A stretch of 22,507 bases of DNA from Elysia marginata (taxonomy: Eukaryota > Mollusca > Gastropoda > Plakobranchidae). The notes under the pieces were generated by a model. That model ran no database searches. It saw nothing but the letters and a program-made list of their open reading frames with translations, and was not told the origin of the DNA. Position numbers and translations under genes: made by a program. Positions 1-10,529 of this stretch are shown here, in pieces (the first letter of the stretch is position 1; each line of letters opens with the position of its first letter). The stretch covers positions 134,683 to 157,189 of the forward strand of contig BMAT01002133.1 in NCBI GenBank assembly GCA_019649035.1, written 5' to 3'.

Positions 1-39
<39 letters not shown>
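1..39 (+). repeat. (CT)n microsatellite at window edge
   Basis: Almost pure CT dinucleotides with one TTT interruption. The array runs off the left edge, so its true length is unknown. Confidence 0.9.
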
Positions 40-540
40 GCCTGTTTCTGATTCTCATTCTTTTATTTTTTACTCTATATCTGTATCTGTATCGCGCACT
101 CTCTTTCACCCTTCAAAAATGCTTCTTTCGGCTCTTTTCCTCAAATCTTTCTTTCTTTAATCTTTGTTCATCAAATCGATCTCACTGTTCGAACTCCAGA
201 TTTCTCACGTTTTTCTTCTTTTCTTCATCTCTATGTTATAATTGAATAACGATACGCCCTAGTTTTGCTCATGTATTCCAGCTGTGGGGTTGTAAATAAT
301 TTTCTTTGATTCGTTGCATTTGTAACTCTCACCGTTCTTTTCTATATTACCGTCATCTTTGAGGAACTTTTTCTTAAAATGAAGTGTTCTTAATTATTAC
401 TTTTTTTTTATTTTTCATCTTCCATTTCTATTACATAATAAGCTAAGTAACTACTCTGCCACTATCTCAAGGTCTTCAGGCGTCACTGTGTTTCAAAGTC
501 AAATGCCACACTGTTCGATAATCAATGTAATGCCAAACTA

Positions 541-633
541 CTCTTTCTCTCTCTCTCTTTCTGTCTCTTTCTCTCTCTCTTTCCTTCTCTCTCTATCTTT
601 CTTTCTTTCTCTCTCTCTTTCTTTCTCTCCCTC

Positions 634-669
<36 letters not shown>

Positions 670-688
670 TCTCTCTCTCTCTCTCCCT
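541..688 (+). repeat. Imperfect (CT)n / CTTT tract
   Basis: A 148-bp polypyrimidine tract of CT units broken by TTTC, GTCTC and CCCT variants, purest at about 638-688. It yields a Ser/Leu open frame that is an artefact of the repeat. Confidence 0.9.
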
Positions 689-3390
689 TTACCTCAAATT
701 ATTCTCAGGCCTCTTTTGAATCATGAAGCAATACATTTGTGGTCACTAATGCTTTAGCTGGTTTGGTTTTAAAAATACATAATTGATTTTTACTTTTCCG
801 AATACCATTTTGATCGTCGAATGTTTGAATTATAGAGTGTAAAAGCCCTTTTTCCTAGAATTTTTATAACTCATATTATTATTTTCATTGTGTTCCTTAG
901 TTATTAGTTTTTTATTTGAAATCTTCTGTTTTTCTTTCTTTCTTTTTTAATGAACCTTACTTTTTTCAAATTTACTCTCTCTTTCTTCTCTCTTTCTCTC
1001 CCTGTCCCTTTCTTTTTTCTGTCCATTTACATAGCTCTCCCTTTTCTTTATCTGTTTTCTTTTCTTCTGATCTCTAAATTTCTTTCTAAATCGTTTTGGT
1101 TTTTTTTTCCGTTCACTATTCGCCTCTCATTTGTGAGCATTGTTTTGTTCTCTGTGACAGCTTTTATTACAAAATACCGTGTTCTTTCTTTGAATGTCAT
1201 CTTGATAGTTGAATGACTGGCTTTTTGTATACTCGAGGGCTCACATAACTTTTCCCTTCTCTATATCTGCCTATTTCCCAAACTTTCTCTCTTCACTTCT
1301 TAGTCCGTGCTCTATATTCATATGCATTTCTCTCTCTCTCTGTTTCTCTCTTTCATTGTGTCTCGATATTTTTCTATTTATCTATCTCTCTTTTTCTTTT
1401 TCATTTATTCTATCTTTCTGTACTTCCCTCTTTATGATGTCTCTCCCACTATATCCCCATCAATCAACCCATTTATCCATTAATGCAACATTATTGATTG
1501 ACATTCTACGCTCCGTCAGCGAGCACTGAGTTTTCTTGCTACATTTATACAACTGACACTTGACTTAACCTCATCCTAATTTTCTCGTTGATACTCCTGA
1601 AACGGGCAGATGATTGCTAGAAATCTTCGAAGGGTTTTTAGGGAATATTCAGACTGATAGAGCTTACTTTTGACGCGAATGCGATTCTGGTGCAGCTCTG
1701 TACTAGGATGTTCATTATTTTGTTTAATTTCAGAAACAGTCAATATAGAGCGATGCATGATTTCAAGAAGCCTTTTGCTAAGTATGCACTCCTAAGTTTC
1801 TATTTAAAGAGTCCAACCTTCAAGAGGATGATCTAGAGAGTGGTAGTTTTTTTTGCAGCGAGTGCAATGATTTCCCATTTTTAAGAGTATTGGTGGTTTG
1901 AGAAATCAAAAGTATTTGTCTGTGAACCAAAGAGATTCATGTATGTCTCGAAATAAAAATCATATCGGTCTTGAAGTCGTAAAACAGCAGGTTGGTTATT
2001 TTCAGGACATTAATGTTGTATTGACATGGATAAACACATTTCGTGTTCGACATTGTTTCTTTCAAGCTGAAGGCAGTAACAGAAAACAATTAATCTGCTC
2101 TAGAACGACGTGACGCCCTTCTTAAAAATGAACAAATGAACAGAGTAAGGTCCCTATCTTTAGTCTGACTCCTCAAAGTGTGCAGTATTGAGAATATTCT
2201 AAATCGATTGCAGGGCGTAGTCTACTCTATCCTGCCAGTCTGTTGACTGCTTAGGTTCTCAGAAATCGGTAAAATCGGTAAAAGGCACTGCGACAACATG
2301 AACAAGCAAGAAGTCTTTATAGGCTATAAACAATTGGCTTTAATATTCATCCATTTTAAGCAAAATATGGAAAACAAATTTCCACAACTATTAGAAAAAA
2401 GAAGACTGCTGACAAATTGTATCACATATAGTAGCCTTTTTGTCAGTCATCTCAATACATTCTCTATGAAAAAGTGTTTTACAAATATCTTTTTGGACTC
2501 TCCACAAATTTGGTTATTGCTGTTGTCTTTGCTGAAAATGTTTAAGATTCTGAATATGATTCCTGTCTATTCGACCAAAAGTAGTTTCCTCAAGTTTAAA
2601 TTTATTTGTTGTGGTTTTGTGGAAAAAAAACATTAAAACTCTAAAACTGTCAAAATAAAGAAACAAAAAGAAGTGAAGCAACGCAATACCATGAATTTTA
2701 ATCATAGTCTCAATTTGTATTCATGAGTACAGGATTTTAAAACCGAAATACGAAAGAATTGTTTAGCTTTTCAAGGAGTAAAAAAAAGTTTTCCCTCCAA
2801 ATATGTAATCTCGTTGTTTAAAAAAAAGGTTGATCTGTAAAACTATGAAACTTTATTAGGTAGCCTTTATTCTACCTGCGTTTGAGTGCGATTTTTAAAA
2901 AAATAAATTTAATGTTATTTGACTGGTTCTTTGACTCAATTCTTTACTTGCATCAAAGATAGTAAACAATTGAAGGACTCCTAATTTTTTAAACATATAG
3001 AACAAATGAAACCATAACTTATTTAGGTATTCTTGTCTCACTACGGCTTTTAGGTGATTGTTCCTGTGTATGAAAATCGTGTAGAAGATGGCTAGAAGGT
3101 TAATCAAAAAACGCCTCTCCCATACCATACTTTGGCATTTCTCAGCTCTAGATCTTTTACCGCATAAGAAATCTCGTACACAAAAAAGAATGTATCAACC
3201 CAGTGAATTCTTAAGACGGGTTGAGAAAGTCAAATACACTATCTTCAATTTAGTGTAATGTTTCCCTCATCTGTATAATACGCACTACTTTCCGAATCGA
3301 TAAAAAGCATTAAACAAACTGGTTGAAAATTAAACAAGAGTGGGTTATAACCTTGTATTTTTATTGTTTCACTACATCTCACATTTCCAG

Positions 3391-3554
3391 TCTGCGCCCA
3401 TCTGTCTGCCGGAGCAATCACAGTGATTGCCGATATCCGGCCCACGGCCCTGGACACTGTGCTAGACTACGCTCATGATACACAGATCCCTGTTATCATC
3501 ATCAACAACCCTGCAAACCCGACAGAAGTTGACGATACCAGGCAAGCTATGCAG
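3391..3554 (+). CDS. iGluR ATD exon a (first exon seen)
   Basis: The acceptor is a pyrimidine-rich tract ending CACATTTCCAG at 3390. The donor is GTGAGT at 3555. The exon starts with the last two bases of a split codon and then reads CAHLSAGAITVIADIRP, followed by a segment ending DDTRQAMQ, finishing in phase 0. It corresponds to the kainate-receptor stretch that begins with the conserved ATD cysteine (here codon 3393-3395), then the beta strand, the S/A-rich turn and helix, and the 'IPVI' strand of lobe 1. The preceding exon must end one base into a codon. No such exon was recognised in 1-3390, so the upstream intron exceeds 3 kb or the missing exon is too short or divergent to see. Confidence 0.85.
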
Positions 3555-3699
3555 GTGAGTGTTCAAGATGAACTAGTGTTATCATATCGATGGCTGCCTT
3601 CGGTGCGATTTATATCGTTTCGTCTAAGTTCGCAAGTCGCGTAGAGATGCTGAGTGAAGAGGGCCATGAAGTTTCGTATTATAATAAGCTCAGTGGCGA

Positions 3700-3800
3700 C
3701 GATAGTTATGTCTCTTACAGTGGCGAGGTGGCGGGTGCTCAAGCTTCTATAAAATCGAGGGTTCGAATCTTAACAAAGGCAAGCATTTTCCGGCTACTTT
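3700..3800 (+). repeat. tRNA-derived SINE (head region)
   Basis: Pol III type 2 promoter motifs are visible. An A-box-like TGGCGAGGTGG lies at 3721-3731 and a B-box GGTTCGAATCT at 3760-3770, 39 bp apart and in the order expected of a tRNA gene. The stretch between them (GGGTGCTCAAGC then TATAAAATCGAGG) resembles a D-arm and anticodon region, but the stems are too decayed for a working tRNA. Known: such heads occur in tRNA-derived SINEs, common in molluscs. The 3' end of the element was not defined; limits are approximate. Confidence 0.55.
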
Positions 3801-4516
3801 CATTAAACATTCTTCAATTCACTGTTAAATTAATCCCATAAATATTTAAATAATCGCTATTGCTGCGATGAGTTTCCAAGATATATACTGAGGCTGCGAT
3901 GAGCTACTGTGTGAAGTCATTCAATAGGTAACGCGGTGTCGTTGTAAAGTGACGGACAATTTTTGACATTTATGCAAGAGCGTTCAGGGTTCCCCTCTTG
4001 TCTGGGCAGATCGACATTTAGTTGTTGGGAAAGGCTCTTTCAACACCTCACTCAGGTGCAGTAAAGGCACGACTATAGGCAACGAAGGATCTGGTCAATA
4101 GGCTGAGGTGATACGATGTTTACACTGATGCTCTATAAAAATAATGGCAGATGGCTTGTATAGATGAGTTGTCACCTTGTAAGCCCCGGAAGCATTCCAG
4201 AGTGATTATTGCAACACAAAAACTGTCACAAAAGTAAATTCATCGCACCACCGTTTAAGTAACACTGCAGAGTGTTAGAAAACGATATCAATATTATGGC
4301 CACGATATTATTATTTGTCTTCTAAACAGTACATGTACTAAGGAGTTGAATGCAGAGCTTTCTATATTAACCATTTATTCTTCTTTTGGTTAATTTAAAT
4401 CACTCAAAAAATTTTTACTACAATTCTAAAATCTTAAAAGAAATACAGCGCTCTTAACCTTAGGACGAAATAGATAGTTTACATTCTATGTATCTTCACT
4501 GAGTTTAAAACTCTTT

Positions 4517-4738
4517 GCTTCTGAATATTTAACAGTGTAAACAAAAGCCATGTTCTATGAATAGTTTCTTAATATTTAACTATGCAAAGGAAAGCCATGT
4601 TCTATAGATAGTTTCTTAATATTTTACTATGTAAAGGAAAGCCGTGATCTATGAATATCTTCTAAATATTTAACTGTGCAAAGGAAAGCCATGTTCTATG
4701 AATAGCTTCTTAACATTTAACTGTGCAAAAGAAAGCCA
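4517..4738 (+). repeat. 47-bp tandem repeat, about 4.7 copies
   Basis: The marker AGCC recurs at 4546, 4593, 4640, 4687 and 4734, exactly 47 bp apart each time. The unit contains AGCCATGTTCTATGAATAG, then TTTCTTAATATTTAACTATG, then CAAAGGAA. Copies differ by a few substitutions and no indels. Confidence 0.93.
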
Positions 4739-5140
4739 AGCTATTCAATCAGCTTCAAATTATGTTCTGATTCAAAAGCTAGTATTTGATATACAGAAAT
4801 ACAATGTGGAATAAAGCATAAATAACACTCATAGCACGAGTCTGCATCAAACACGAGCCATTGTTGTTAGAAAGATGGACGACGTCACTTTCTAAGTTTT
4901 GGCTACACTGTCCCAACACCCTTTCGGCCTTAAAGGACCTGAGTCGGAGTGAGCTGTCAGTAAAATAGTTTAAGACTTAGAGCACCTTTCGGCACTCACG
5001 TTATGATAAAAAAATGTCTAGAGCAACAGAGGTTTTAAAACGCCAATTTATTTATTTCTGCTTTCGCTTGCGTTCCACATAATGATTTTATAGCAAGATT
5101 GGTATAAGAAGACTGTTTTGTTCAATTTGAATACTTTTAG

Positions 5141-5237
5141 ATCTATATGGAGCCAGGATTAACTCCAACTGTTGTGGAGATGGTCAACAATATCTACATG
5201 TGGGAGCGAGTTTACTATATCTACGACTCTTTAGACG
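5141..5237 (+). CDS. iGluR ATD exon b
   Basis: The acceptor is TACTTTTAG at 5140 and the donor is GTAAGA at 5238. The exon reads IYMEPGLTPTVVEMVNNIYM, then WERVYYIYDSLD, and ends one base into a codon. It continues directly from exon a. It matches the iGluR pattern of strand, helix, then W-x-x-(V/F)-x-Y-(I/L)-YD-S, which corresponds to WDKFAYLYDS in AMPA receptors and is a hallmark of the ATD at the lobe crossover. The first base of the split codon (G) joins CG of the next exon to give Ala. Length is 97 nt. Confidence 0.9.
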
Positions 5238-7226
5238 GTAAGAGCTTACACACCAGTTGTTAAAATTAATAAATGAGTAATAACATCACTCTAACTCTTT
5301 CCTCTATTACTCTCTCTTCTTTCTCTCCCTCTATCTAGTTATCTATTTTTTTTGTCTCTCTGTCGTTTATCTGTCAGTCTGCTTATTCTTTTATTGATCT
5401 GTTTACTTCTCTCTTTCACATCCAAACACAATCTGTGTTTATGGCTTTCTCTCATAACAAATTTCTGTCTCGGTGTATCTTTTTCGTTTAATTTTCGCCA
5501 CTCTTTCTTTCTCTTATTGCAGTTTTTATAAGCCATTACTTGATTCATCTTTTGCTTTTTATGTGGTATCAATTCAACCTTAATTGCTAGTTTTTTCAAC
5601 TTTTCTGTTGCAATGTCTTTAAGGTTTCTGTTTTATTATTACTTGATTTAACTGTTGTATAACGTTTACCTTTAAAAATGTATTGTAGAATGGATATATT
5701 TATACAATCTGCTTAATGATATGATGGAATGAAAATAATATGTCCAGTGTCCACATATGTATCGAATTCAAAATCTCATAGTATTGCTTCACGAAAAAAA
5801 ATAAAACGCAGGCAGCAAACGATTGCGTCCAGAGCGATAAACAAGAATATAAAATAAAGTGTGCATTTTAAACTAATACCTATTTTTTTTAACCAAAGCG
5901 AGCCCAATAACAAATTTATATGGATCTTTGAAACCTTCGTCGAAAAAATGTTTGGCCAATACAAAGTTTGCCCATTTTGAAAGCGATCCTTGAGGTGTCA
6001 GCATCGAGCAACAATGACACGCACAGACAGGCATGTCTAGCTTAGAAACAGGATTAACTCAAGATGTTAAGCTTTACATGCATTATTAACATGCAGCATC
6101 TTAGGCTTAGCAGCTTGGCCTTGGGAATGACAATAACTGTGGTTTGCCGCGCTGGAAATTCAATTGGTTTCCTAACTTGAAAAGGAAATATAATAGAATA
6201 TTATATCCATTAAAATATGGCATTTAAACACTGCGCATGATAATTCAAACTTTGAAATATTTTAATAAAATCAGTGTGAAAAAGTATCTTCTTTTACGAA
6301 AAAATTTTATCGAAAAAACAAATTCCAGAGAAAAATATTTTAGCAATACGGAAAGAAATAAAATGCCTTGATTTTACGTTTAGTGTAGTCTATGCCAAAG
6401 CCTTAGTTAGTATGCCTTCCTTGTTTATAAAGTACTAGATAATGTGCAGCTATACAATAAGGACAGTGGACAAAAACATTCCGATCATTGCAATAAATTT
6501 TCAAATTTTTAATTTTTAACGCGTACTTAAATTAGGCCGAAATTTCAGCTCTCTATAGAATATTTTGCCAATCTCATAATATTATTATTTTTTTCTCAAC
6601 CGATCCTCCCCACACATAGATTCCCTCCTTTTTCCGCAAATTGCCTTTTGAAGCTCATGATTATGAATGCATCAAACATGCCCTCGATGACTTTGTGATT
6701 AAATGATACCTTCAGGATTAAATAAAACTGCATAAGACGATTTTTTTCAGCGGCCAAAAGAAACAGAATTAAATTACTCGAGATTGCATAAACGAATAGA
6801 ATAAAAAGGCTTACGCTGAGAGTCAGTGAAACCATTAGTTGCTCTCGTGCCTGGTCCTACACGGTAACATTTCACGCAGCTGTGTTCGATAACGTCAATG
6901 TTTATAAATATTTCAAGCGATTATCATCATGCCGTTTTCAAAATATTTAATATCTTTTGAGCGAATCTAACAAAATCTTATGCAACTTACCAGAGGTGGG
7001 ATTCTATAAAATTTGCTTTAGTTTGAATTTAAATAAATTAAATGTTCATCGGATTTATGACTTTCGTGTTAGCTGGATTGGCGTAGAGACTTATTTGTTG
7101 TTCTACCGCACTTTACCGCTGTTACTTAAAACTGAAACTATTCTCTTTAGTGAAATGTCTGAATCAAAAATATTTTAAGAAATGCATAATGATAGTTGCT
7201 TTTTAAACCCCCACCGCCCCTCTCAG
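5238..7226 (+). other. Intron between ATD exons b and c
   Basis: A 1989-bp intron, GTAAGA to CTCTCAG. A CT-rich stretch at about 5281-5420 follows the donor. The rest is AT-rich with no repeat or coding sequence I can identify. Confidence 0.8.
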
Positions 7227-7423
7227 CGTTTCCAAGAATCGAACAGATCCATGATACTCTACACAAGATGTATTTTACGCCTGATGTGCAGCCTTACTCT
7301 GTAACCAACGCCTCGGCCTGTATTGACCTGCTGATGAACATCTATAAACACAACAGGGGATATGACATTCGGGCCATACTCGACATAGAGCCGGAGAAGG
7401 CCCAAACCGTGATAGATGCTGTG
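7227..7423 (+). CDS. iGluR ATD exon c
   Basis: The acceptor is CCCCTCTCAG at 7226 and the donor is GTAGGT at 7424. The exon completes the split Ala codon, then reads FPRIEQIHDTLHKMYF and on through a segment ending EPEKAQTVIDAV, in phase 0. It corresponds to the first helix and strand of lobe 2 followed by the 'x-ILD-x-E...V(I/V)-x-x-(A/V)' strand-helix unit, similar to RVILDCERDKVNDIVDQV of AMPA receptors. The sequon NAS occurs in the middle (VTNASAC) and is probably glycosylated. Together with exon b it makes 294 nt, exactly 98 codons. Confidence 0.92.
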
Positions 7424-7700
7424 GTAGGTAACATTTCGAGTCACAATGTTTGAGAATAAGTTTATTGTCGTGCCCATGACAAAATGGTTGCCCAGTTCTC
7501 AATACTGCACAAGAACAATTGAATTTATTTTTTAAACTTGTTTTAATTTGGTGGTGGGAAGGGGGCGAGTGGAAGTCATAGCCTACCTAGCAATAAAATC
7601 TAATTGAGCAAAGCGTGGAAATGCCAAATAGTTTATAATTGTGCAATGTGATTCTGTTTTTTTTTTTTAAGATCTAGATTTATGTCCGATCTCGAATATT

Positions 7701-7711
7701 GTTGTTCTCAT
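7701..7711. repeat. Target-site duplication, 3' side of the element
   Basis: GTTGTTCTCAT, identical to 8850-8860, directly beside the simple-repeat tail of the retrotransposon. Confidence 0.88.
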
Positions 7712-8849
7712 GATTTGATTTGATTTGATTCAGGCTCCGTCCATCCACTGCAGGATAAGGCCCTCCGCACCACGTCTCCATTCTTCTTTGTCTTTCGCTT
7801 CTCTGGTCCACGTATTTCCCATCGTCCTCACAATGTCGTCGCGCCATCGTCTTGCGTGTCTCCCTCTTGATCTTTTGCCATTTCTAGGTTGCCATTCAGT
7901 CACTCTGAGTGTCCACCTATTGTCTTGTGGTCTCGCCACGTGTCCGGCCCATTTCCATTTTTGTTTTGCTATATACTGCGCTATGTCTGAGACTTGAGTC
8001 TTGTTTCTTATTTCTTTACATGAGATTTTATCTGTGAGTTTTAATCCTAACATTTTCCTTTCCATGGCTCTTTGAGCAACTCTTAGTTTTTGTCCCACAG
8101 CTTTTGTCATTGACTATGTCTGGCAGCCATAAGTCATCGTAGGGAGAATGCATTGATCATACACTTGTCTTTTTAAAGAAATCGGCATTTTATCATCTAG
8201 GAAAATGTCTCTATTTTTTCCGAAACAGTTCCATCCTGCTCTTATTCTGCATGTAACTTCTTCTTTTGTTGTTGCTTTTAGATATGTTGTTTGGCCTAAA
8301 TATTTGTAGTTGGGAACCTCTTCTATCTTTTCCTTGTCTACCTGAATGTTTTCATGGCTTTCAAAATTTATCATGTATTTTGTTTTACCTTTATGAATTT
8401 TGAGTCCTGATTCTAAGCTGATTTTATTTAAATTGTTTAATTGTTCTTCCATGCTTTTCGTATCTTCTGTGACTAGCGCGACATCGTCAGCAAATCTAAG
8501 GTTGGTAAGTGTTTCGCCGTCGATATTCAAACTATGTTTTAGTTCTGCCTTTCTAAATATCATTTCGATGGCTGCTGTGAACAATTTCGGAGAGATTGGA
8601 TCCCCTTGTCTCACTCCTCTCTTTATTGGGAACAGTTCCGACTCCATATTGTCGGTGTTGACTTTTGCTGTTGCGTTTTGGTAGATGTTTTCCAGGATAT
8701 TGACGTATTTCTCATTAATATTGATTTGCCTTAAGGCGTCGAAAATGGCAAAATGCTCTACGGAGTCAAAAGCTTTCTCGTAATCGATGAAACCAACACA
8801 CAGCGGGAGATTGTACTCATTGGACTTCTCTATCACCTGGTTGTTCCAG
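7712..8849 (-). mobile_element. 5'-truncated RTE-like non-LTR retrotransposon with target-site duplication
   Basis: The minus strand carries reverse transcriptase, a stop codon, then almost at once a 3' tail of about four ATCAA-type units (plus-strand TGATT repeats at 7711-7730). The 11-bp sequence GTTGTTCTCAT lies at both ends, 7701-7711 and 8850-8860, a perfect target-site duplication. Endonuclease and the first RT motifs are missing, so the copy is 5'-truncated, as is usual for target-primed insertion. A short 3' UTR and a pentameric simple-repeat tail are typical of the RTE clade. The clade call is inference from motifs. The element lies antisense to the host receptor gene. Confidence 0.9.
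7730..8849 (-). pseudogene. Reverse transcriptase (C-terminal part) of the RTE-like element, one in-frame stop
   Basis: Reading the minus strand from the truncated 5' end: catalytic palm motif A in CVGFIDYEKAFDSVEH; motif B in KRGVRQGDPISPKLF; catalytic FADD in LRFADDVALV; YKYLG just after. Beyond the palm come the thumb-like region and KWAGHVARPQDNRW and GRHARRWRDDI, a C-terminal signature common in RTE-type elements. The frame is interrupted only by a TAG at 8114-8116 after TYGCQT, where relatives usually have Trp (TGG). Reading then continues in the same frame to the TGA at 7730-7732. The first residues of the open frame above 8849 come from host flank, not the element. The copy is dead because of truncation plus the stop. 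Confidence 0.92.
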
Positions 8850-8860
8850 GTTGTTCTCAT
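8850..8860. repeat. Target-site duplication, 5' side of the element
   Basis: GTTGTTCTCAT, identical to 7701-7711, abutting the truncated 5' end. The adjoining 8838-8849 (TGGTTGTTCCAG) partly repeats the duplication and looks like filler. Confidence 0.88.
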
Positions 8861-9206
8861 AACAATCACCAAAAAAGAGGGAATGATAAAGGAGCATACA
8901 ATTTATTTTTATCTGATGGGATGTTTGCGTCTTCGTAAAAAAGCATCTAAGCCTTTGTCTTATTCAATAATAATGCTGATAGAAAATCGCACCTTTGTTG
9001 TCACGCTGCCTTTTACACCTCAAAATTTAGGACGCATAATCTGTCCCATGGGTTTGGTCAATTCTCATGCGTTGTCCATCTCGTAAGAAGACTTTTTTTA
9101 AATACTTTTCTATTAAACGGAAACGTTTATGTTAGGAGCTTTCTGTGCGCATGTCACAATGTCCAAAGTTGTTCGAGCGTCTGAGGTATGATGCAAAAAG
9201 ACTGTA

Positions 9207-9254
9207 ATAGATAGTTTCAAAAAATGCTTTATAGATAGTTTCAAAAAATGCTTT
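9207..9254 (+). repeat. 24-bp direct tandem duplication
   Basis: Two perfect adjacent copies of ATAGATAGTTTC then AAAAAATGCTTT, followed by a run of T. Confidence 0.9.
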
Positions 9255-9929
9255 TTTTTTGTAATTCACTGCTGCCAAGTACTAAGTGAGCAAGCATGGG
9301 ATAAAAAGGTCGTAAATTTGGCCTTGAAAGTTTATTGCTAAAGCAGAATAGGCTGAAGAATAATACAATAAAAACTGGGGGTGGTTTGGTGTTAATGTTA
9401 CAGCAGACTAGATTGAGGCACATACTAGCTGAAACTGGTGAGAGATAAATGTGTGTGACAAGTGATTCGGAAATGTAGGTTTCCAAATTCCCTAGCGTAG
9501 CGTACAGAATTTGAAGAGACAGCAAAGGGGTCTTATGAAGCAGCAAAGCCCTAAGATTCAGTTGAAGGACATTTGTTATATAATAGTAAGTGGTACGTCT
9601 TTCAGTTCCCATAGCTCGCAACGATGAACATGGGTACTAATAACGCAAAATTGGACAATAAAGAACCAAATCGGTGTATATAAATGCATACATAGTATGT
9701 CCACGACATTGAGCTTAGTTGGAATCATAGTTATTTATGTAGGTCTTAATCGTTTTATGTTTGTGTCTTTAGACATGTTTTCCTAGACCTCTGATTGTAG
9801 AAAGTGCATTATTAGTCATTATTAAAACATTTATTGTGGTTTTTGGTCTTTTAAACTTAAAAAAATTTCTCCAAACACCTTTCTTTATTCTTCAAGACTT
9901 GTTCAAGCGAACATTATCTTTCTTTTCAG

Positions 9930-9983
9930 ATTCAAAACAAACAGATTTACAAGATTCGTTTTCATTTTATGCTTCCATATTTG
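9930..9983 (+). CDS. iGluR ATD exon d (54 nt)
   Basis: The acceptor is a strong TTCTTTTCAG at 9929 and the donor is GTGAGT at 9984. The 18 codons read IQNKQIYKIRFHFMLPYL, phase 0 on both sides. This corresponds to the short 'G...YH(F/Y)I.(A/T).L' strand of lobe 2 in iGluRs, where the chain returns to the domain core. It is too short to detect alone. The flanking splice sites, the phase match to exons c and e, and the alignment position support it. Confidence 0.8.
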
Positions 9984-10529
9984 GTGAGTAATGTAACCTT
10001 GAGAGGTTTTCGTTCTCAGTTCCTTTAACTAGAAATGCTGATTTTAAAAAAAAACAACGAGTATTTAAATTATCAGAGATAGTGCCAACAGTTGGGGCCC
10101 TCTTAGTGTTAGGACAGCCTGAGTTCGCGAGCCTCTCTAAGGGGTCTCTCCTCGGCTCTGCAGAGGTTACTTTAATATGATGGCTCTTTTCTGCAATAAG
10201 GATTTAAAAAAGACCTATGCCAGAAGTGATCGTCTGGCCGTTGTCGATATGACCATTTATCTCACATCTCACTTAAAATACGTTAAATAATCGAACAAAA
10301 CTCCTCGAGCTGTCAATAAAAATTGTGCTTATCTAATAGTGGTTCAGATTCTCTTTAACATCTCAAATTTTCCTGTAAGTAAAAAGCTAACTGAGTAGTA
10401 ACACGCAGACAATAAACACAACGAAGAAGTATGCTTCTTTTAAAAATAAATGTCTTTTGCTTGTATCCTCTTTTGTAAGACAATTAAAACAGGAAGTTCT
10501 GCGTGTGACGTCTCACATAAAAACAATAT

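Larger units (their letters stand above)
1..3390. other. Upstream non-coding region or intron, pyrimidine-rich to about 1500
   Basis: No supported gene. Bases 1-39 and about 541-688 are CT microsatellites. Much of 940-1480 is a CT- and T-rich strand giving only low-complexity Ser/Leu/Phe open frames. From 1500 to 3390 the sequence is ordinary AT-rich DNA with no recognisable exon of the receptor. Since the exon at 3391 begins inside a codon, at least the 3' part of this stretch is intron. Confidence 0.6.
3555..5140 (+). other. Intron between ATD exons a and b
   Basis: A 1586-bp intron, GTGAGT to TTTTAG. It contains a tRNA-derived SINE head around 3700-3800 and a 47-bp tandem repeat at 4517-4738. 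An unexplained, more GC-rich patch at about 4840-5000 has two near copies of an ACC-CTTTCGGC motif (4916-4929 and 4982-4995), likely part of an older repeat. Confidence 0.8.
7424..9929 (+). other. Intron between ATD exons c and d, hosting a retrotransposon
   Basis: A 2506-bp intron, GTAGGT to TTTTCAG. About 1.15 kb of it is the antisense retrotransposon insertion at 7712-8849 with its target duplication. A short 24-bp direct tandem duplication lies at 9207-9254. No other feature is recognised in 8861-9929. Confidence 0.8.

Noticed and set aside
488..1529. Several plus-strand Ser/Leu/Phe-rich open frames that could pass for membrane proteins
   Set aside because: Low-complexity products of CT- and T-rich DNA, with no conserved motifs or splice structure.
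3590..3841. Open frame of 83 codons just after the first receptor exon
   Set aside because: It lies within the intron, past a good GTGAGT donor, and overlaps the SINE head; no family pattern.
8400..9086. Plus-strand open frames across the retrotransposon
   Set aside because: Reverse-strand shadows of the reverse transcriptase reading frame and of its flank.
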